This document shows, piece by piece, positions 23,627 to 26,950 of a stretch of DNA of 26,950 nucleotides. The position numbers and the translations under genes were made by a program. The first letter of the stretch is position 1; the number at the start of each line of letters is the position of its first letter. The DNA is from DP-19 sp041488235. GTDB lineage: Bacteria > Desulfobacterota > Binatia > UTPRO1. The stretch is from assembly GCA_041488235.1 (NCBI GenBank), contig JBGPOW010000035.1, forward strand, positions 1-26,950, read 5' to 3'. The notes below the pieces were generated by a model. It did no database searches. It was not told the DNA's origin and saw only the letters and a program-made list of their open reading frames with translations.

Positions 23627-23627
23627 G

Positions 23628-24623
23628 CTACGGAATCGGTGAGGTCGCCCCGTTCGCCACCGGCCGGCGGCGCCACCGGCGGTGCCACCACACCCATTCC
23701 TCGGGGTATTCGCGGATCTGCACCTCGATCGCGGCCGTATACGCGTTCGTGAGGGCCTGGACGTCGTCGCGATCGGCGTCGGCCGGGGGAAACGGCGGCA
23801 GGAAGCGGATGAGGTGCCCGCCGTCGCTGCGGCGATGAATGAAGACGGCGACGACCCGTGCGTGCGTCCGCAGCGCCAGCGTCGCGACCCCGCTCGGCGT
23901 CGCCGCCGGCCGTCCGAAGAACGGTACGAACACGCGCGGGCCGCGCGTATCCTGGTCGATCAGCAGCGCCAGGATGCGGTTCGCCCGCAGCGTTCGGAGA
24001 ATCGCGCGCCCCGCCTGCGGTCTGTCGCGCTCGATCGTCGTCACGCCGCTCCCCGCGCGCATGGCGACGAGGATCCGGCTGAGGCACGCATTGTGCGGCC
24101 GTCGGCCGATGACGTCGACGGGGAGGCCGATCGCCGCGCACGACGCCGCGAGCAGCTCCCAATTTCCGATGTGGCCGGTGATGGCGAGGACGCCGTTTCC
24201 CGCGGCGAGCGCCGCTCGCATGTGCTCGAGCCCCTCGAACGTGACGTAGCGCTCGAGCTGTGATCGCACCGTCGCGAGCTTCGCGATCTCCGCGAACGAG
24301 CGCCCGACGTTCGCGAACGCCGCGCGTGCGATCTCCTGCCGACGGCGCGGCGGCAACTCGGGGAACGCAAGCTCGAGGTGCGCCGTCGTGAGGCGCCACG
24401 GCTTGCCGAGCAACGGCGCCACTGCACCGACGAGCGCTCCACTGACGGCGATTGCCAGTCGGAGAGGTAGCAGGCGAAAGACGGCGAACAGCATGAGAAT
24501 CGCGACCGCGAGCAGCGTGTCGCGAATCTGCCGCAGCGCGCGCCGCAACCGGCGCACGACGAGTGGACGGTGCCGACGCGGGAGCGGCGCGGTCTCCGTG
24601 CGCACGGTGACGGACCGTCTCAT
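23628..24623 (-). CDS. Lipid A biosynthesis acyltransferase (LpxL/HtrB family)
   Basis: A 331-residue membrane acyltransferase that should add a secondary acyl chain to a Kdo-lipid IVA-type precursor. A basic N-terminus and one hydrophobic helix (about 34-53) precede the catalytic motif GHIGNWE with His151 and Glu156 (HxxxxE). LLIDQDTRGPRVFVPFFGRPA and YPEEWVWWHRRW are typical LpxL/LpxM blocks. LpxL versus LpxM cannot be decided. ATG 24623 is chosen because it overlaps the kdsC-remnant stop (ATGA); the frame opens at GTG 24653, but that would lie inside the remnant. Confidence 0.85.
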   Translation of the reverse strand: MRRSVTVRTETAPLPRRHRPLVVRRLRRALRQIRDTLLAVAILMLFAVFRLLPLRLAIAVSGALVGAVAPLLGKPWRLTTAHLELAFPELPPRRRQEIARAAFANVGRSFAEIAKLATVRSQLERYVTFEGLEHMRAALAAGNGVLAITGHIGNWELLAASCAAIGLPVDVIGRRPHNACLSRILVAMRAGSGVTTIERDRPQAGRAILRTLRANRILALLIDQDTRGPRVFVPFFGRPAATPSGVATLALRTHARVVAVFIHRRSDGGHLIRFLPPFPPADADRDDVQALTNAYTAAIEVQIREYPEEWVWWHRRWRRRPVANGATSPIP

Positions 24624-24727
24624 CGCATGCTCTCGCCGACGACGCTCGCCCACTTGCCTTGCGCTTGCAGCACCAGCTCCGCGACGTCGAGGAGCACGAG
24701 GCGGATTCGCCGCGCACGCGTCAGCAC
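24620..24727 (-). pseudogene. kdsC: kdsC remnant: first and last segments joined in frame, middle deleted
   Basis: A 35-codon frame lies between kdsD and the acyltransferase, exactly where kdsC is expected. Its first half, TRARRIRLVLLDV, matches the start of KdsC (E. coli AENIRLLILDVDG). Its second half, AELVLQAQGKWASVV, matches the KdsC C-terminus (E. coli CDLLLLAQGKLDEA). About 135 residues, including the DxDG phosphatase loop beyond the first Asp, are missing; the reading frame is kept, and the stop overlaps the next start (ATGA). Full-length KdsC is a HAD phosphatase that makes Kdo from Kdo-8-phosphate; this product could not do so. Start GTG 24727 is the first plausible start codon. An assembly deletion would look the same. 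Confidence 0.75.
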
Positions 24728-24764
24728 GTCGGCGTCTGGGACGTGGCGCGCGCGCAGCGTTCGC

Positions 24765-25898
24765 CTAGACGACCCTCGCACGCAGCAGATCGTGGAGGTG
24801 CACGACCCCGGTCGGGCGCGCGTCGTCGTCGACGACGAACAGCGACGTGATCGCGTGCTGCTCCATCACCGCGAGCGCCTTCGCGGCGAGCGCGTCGCCG
24901 TCGATCGTCTTCGGCGGGCCCGTCATGCTCTCGCGCCGCGCTCGTGTCATGAGGTCGCGGGCGGTCGCGCGCTGCACGTCGGGCAGGCGCTCGAACGCGC
25001 GCCGAATGTTGCCGTCGGTGATCACGCCGACGAGGACGCCGGTCGCGTCGACGACGCCGGTCAAGCCGAGCCGCTTCGACGTCATCTCGACGATCGTGTC
25101 CTTGAACGGCGTGTCCTGGTGCACGATCGGAAGCTCGGCGCCCCGATGCATCAGATCCGCGACCTTCAGCAGCTTGCGGCCGAGCGTCCCCGCCGGGTGC
25201 AGCGCCGCGAAATCCTCGGCGCGAAAGCCACGGTGCTGCAGGAGCGCGACGGCGAGCGCGTCACCCATCGCGAGCGTCGCTGTCGTACTCGCCGTCGGCG
25301 CGAGCCCGAGCGGGCAGGCCTCCTCCGCGACGCCGACGTCGAGGACGACGTCGGCGGCGCGGGCGAGGGTCGAGTCGAGCCCGCCCGTCATCGCGACGAG
25401 CGGCAGACCGAGGCGCTTCAGGATCGGCAGCAGGTCGAGAATCTCCTCGGTCTCGCCGCTGTTCGAGATCGCCAAGACGAGGTCGGTGCGCTCGAGCATG
25501 CCGAGATCGCCGTGCAGCGCCTCGCCGGCATGGAGGAAGAAGGCCGGCGTCCCGGTGCTGGCGAGCGTGGCGGCGATCTTGCGGCACACGTGCCCCGACT
25601 TGCCCATGCCCGTGACCACGACCTTGCCGGCACAGCGTGCGATCAGCTCGATCGCGGCGGCGAAGCCGTCGCCGAGGCGCGCGGCGAGCGCGGCGATCGC
25701 GGCCGCTTCGATACCGAGGACGCGCCGCGCGTGCGCGACGCTGCCGTGCGCCGCCCGCGCGGTACCGTCGCTCGAATTGCGCCCCATGACCGGCGCCGCG
25801 GGCTCGTGCGGTCTGCGAGACTTCGCGGGCGCGGCGGCAGCGGCCGGCTTCGCGGGACCGGCGGCGCGCGGCTTCGCCGCTCGTGCTCGGCCACGCAT
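24765..25898 (-). CDS. kdsD: D-arabinose 5-phosphate isomerase
   Basis: A 377-residue enzyme interconverting ribulose-5-phosphate and arabinose-5-phosphate, the first committed step to Kdo. The SIS domain (about 80-215) contains VVVTGMGKSGHVCRKIAATL and HAGEALHGDLGM; two CBS domains follow (from about 240) ending near VVDDDARPTGVVHLHDLLRA. An Arg/Lys/Ala/Pro-rich N-terminal extension of about 37 residues is not part of the usual family. It is kept because ATG 25898 overlaps the kdsA stop by 1 nt (TGATG) and has AAGGAG 11 nt upstream, whereas ATG 25787 has no ribosome binding site. Confidence 0.92.
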   Translation of the reverse strand: MRGRARAAKPRAAGPAKPAAAAAPAKSRRPHEPAAPVMGRNSSDGTARAAHGSVAHARRVLGIEAAAIAALAARLGDGFAAAIELIARCAGKVVVTGMGKSGHVCRKIAATLASTGTPAFFLHAGEALHGDLGMLERTDLVLAISNSGETEEILDLLPILKRLGLPLVAMTGGLDSTLARAADVVLDVGVAEEACPLGLAPTASTTATLAMGDALAVALLQHRGFRAEDFAALHPAGTLGRKLLKVADLMHRGAELPIVHQDTPFKDTIVEMTSKRLGLTGVVDATGVLVGVITDGNIRRAFERLPDVQRATARDLMTRARRESMTGPPKTIDGDALAAKALAVMEQHAITSLFVVDDDARPTGVVHLHDLLRARVV

Positions 25899-26761
25899 CA
25901 CGCGCGACGCTCCTTCACGACGCGATCGAGGGCGACCAACGTGGCGAGCAGGTCCGCCAGATCGGCGAGGCGGAGCGAGTTCGGTCCGTCGCTGCGGGCG
26001 CGATCGGGATCCTCGTGCACCTCCATGAAGATCCCCGCGACACCCGCGGCGACCGCGGCCCGCGCCAGGACGGGGACGAACTCGCGCTGCCCGCCCGACG
26101 CGCCGCCGGCGCCGCCCGGGAGCTGCGCGCTGTGCGTGGCATCGAACACGACCGGGTAACCGAAGCGCGCGAGGATCGCGAGCGCGCGCATGTCGGAGAC
26201 GAGGTTGTGGTAGCCGAACGTCACGCCGCGCTCCGTGACCAGTACTTGGTGGTTGCCGGTCGCGGTCGCCTTCGCAATCACGTGCTCCATCTCGTCCGGC
26301 GCGAGGAACTGGCCTTTCTTCACGTTGACCGGCTTTCCCGCCGCGGCGACGGCGGCGATGAAGTCGCTTTGCCGGCAGAGGAACGCCGGCGTCTGCAAGA
26401 CGTCGGCGACCGCGGCGACGGCCGCAACCTGCCCGGCCTCGTGCACGTCGGTGAGAACCGGCACGCCGATCTCGCGGCGGACCTCGGCGAGAATCGCGAG
26501 CCCCGCGTCCAGCCCCGGGCCGCGAAAGCCCGCACGCGACGTCCGGTTCGCCTTGTCGAAGGACGACTTGAACACGAACGGCACGTCGAGACGACGCGCG
26601 ACGTCGCGCAGCCGCTCGGCGTGGCGGAGCGTCGACTCGCGGCTCTCGATCACGCAGGGGCCTGCAATCAGCGCCAGCGGCCGCGTCGCGCCGAACGTGA
26701 CCGGCCCGACCGCGACGGAGCGCGGCGCGGGCGCGCCGTCGCCGCCGGACACTGGTGTCAT
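25898..26761 (-). CDS. kdsA: 3-deoxy-8-phosphooctulonate synthase
   Basis: A 287-residue Kdo-8-phosphate synthase condensing arabinose-5-phosphate and phosphoenolpyruvate. FKSSFDKANRTS (64-75), CRQSDF (129-134), NVKKGQF (146-152) and TERGVTFGYHNLV are diagnostic. Cys36 in GPCVIES, His210, Glu247 and Asp258 correspond to the metal ligands of the Aquifex enzyme, where E. coli has Asn in place of the Cys; this is therefore the metal-dependent class. The ATG has only a weak GAGG directly before it. Repeat R5 begins 21 bp upstream. Confidence 0.96.
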   Translation of the reverse strand: MTPVSGGDGAPAPRSVAVGPVTFGATRPLALIAGPCVIESRESTLRHAERLRDVARRLDVPFVFKSSFDKANRTSRAGFRGPGLDAGLAILAEVRREIGVPVLTDVHEAGQVAAVAAVADVLQTPAFLCRQSDFIAAVAAAGKPVNVKKGQFLAPDEMEHVIAKATATGNHQVLVTERGVTFGYHNLVSDMRALAILARFGYPVVFDATHSAQLPGGAGGASGGQREFVPVLARAAVAAGVAGIFMEVHEDPDRARSDGPNSLRLADLADLLATLVALDRVVKERRA

Positions 26762-26782
26762 CCTCGCGCGCTCTCGCCGCGA

Positions 26783-26882
26783 TGACGTCGGGCGGCGGCC
26801 GGCGGGAGTCGCCGCGCTGGCTCAGCAGGTGTTCGACCAATTAGCCTGCGAGGCGACTCCCGCCCCCCGCCCCACGACGTCA
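26783..26882. repeat. Inverted-repeat element R5 (about 100 bp, short relative of R1-R4)
   Basis: Outer arms TGACGTCG (26783-26790) and CGACGTCA (26875-26882) are reverse complements. Inside, imperfect GC-rich arms with GGCGGGAGTCGCC and GGCGACTCCCGCC continue the stem. The loop holds GGCTCAGCAGG and CCAATTAGCCTGCGAGGCG, which align with the two ends of R3/R4, while the GGATCC-core-CGTACG centre is missing. No T-run follows on either strand. Confidence 0.7.
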
Positions 26883-26950
26883 ACCGTAGGCGAGCACGAG
26901 TGACGATAACATCACAGGGCGGCGACGACGGGGCGCGTGAGGCGCGCGCG
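26883..26950. other. Window end, nothing recognised
   Basis: 68 bp upstream of R5. I see no gene, motif or clear promoter; in related gene orders pyrG (CTP synthase) often precedes kdsA, but nothing here shows it. Confidence 0.4.

Noticed and set aside
26783..26882. R5 as a Rho-independent terminator
   Set aside because: The stem is very long and imperfect, no T-run follows on either strand, and internal words match the R1-R4 family.

Overview
The window is a GC-rich stretch (strong G/C third-position bias, many shadow reading frames) from a Gram-negative bacterium. The gene order kdsA-kdsD-(kdsC)-lpx acyltransferase-lptC-lptA-lptB-rpoN-hpf-ptsN-hprK-rapZ-EIIA-HPr is the arrangement familiar from deltaproteobacteria-like lineages. 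Together with the high GC, the EgtB/EgtD pair and the deoxyhypusine-synthase-like gene, it points to a Myxococcota/Desulfobacterota/Binatota-type organism. That placement is inference; there is no rRNA or tRNA in the window.

Layout: 1-213 (-) is the N-terminus of a secreted Cys-containing protein cut by the window edge. 505-2416 (+) holds a deoxyhypusine/homospermidine-synthase-like enzyme and a CysQ-type phosphatase. 2417-2982 is non-coding and holds a pair of large inverted-repeat elements (R1, R2). 2983-5829 (-) holds an alpha/beta hydrolase, a glycerophosphodiester phosphodiesterase and an M23 peptidase. 5943-9982 (+) holds ruvX, mltG, lexA, a HAD phosphatase and hemW. 10088-15437 (-) holds egtD, egtB, sufT, a cytosolic NtrB-like histidine kinase and metK. 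15554-18664 (-) is a regulatory PTS block (HPr, EIIA-Man, RapZ, HPr kinase, PtsN). 18709-19296 is hpf. 19297-19894 is non-coding and carries a second pair of inverted-repeat elements (R3, R4). 19895-26761 (-) is the sigma-54 / LPS block: rpoN, lptB, lptA, lptC, an LpxL-type acyltransferase, a remnant of kdsC, kdsD and kdsA. A short related repeat (R5) lies just upstream of kdsA.

The LPS block makes and exports lipid A-Kdo: KdsD and KdsA form Kdo-8-phosphate, an acyltransferase finishes lipid A, and LptC/A/B move LPS out. The phosphatase gene kdsC, expected between kdsD and the acyltransferase, is reduced to a 35-codon in-frame remnant joining its first and last segments. The PTS block lacks enzyme I and any sugar permease here and looks regulatory. 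MetK supplies the S-adenosylmethionine that EgtD uses to trimethylate histidine before EgtB adds sulfur.

The most unusual content is the repeat family. R3 and R4 are each 175 bp, near-identical apart from a 16-bp central core that is completely different between them, and they face each other to form a 484-bp arm-to-arm palindrome-like composite. R1 and R2 are diverged relatives in the same head-to-head arrangement, spanning 483 bp. Second in interest are the kdsC remnant and several promoters whose predicted start point falls on, or a few bases from, a start codon that lacks a ribosome binding site (leaderless mRNAs).
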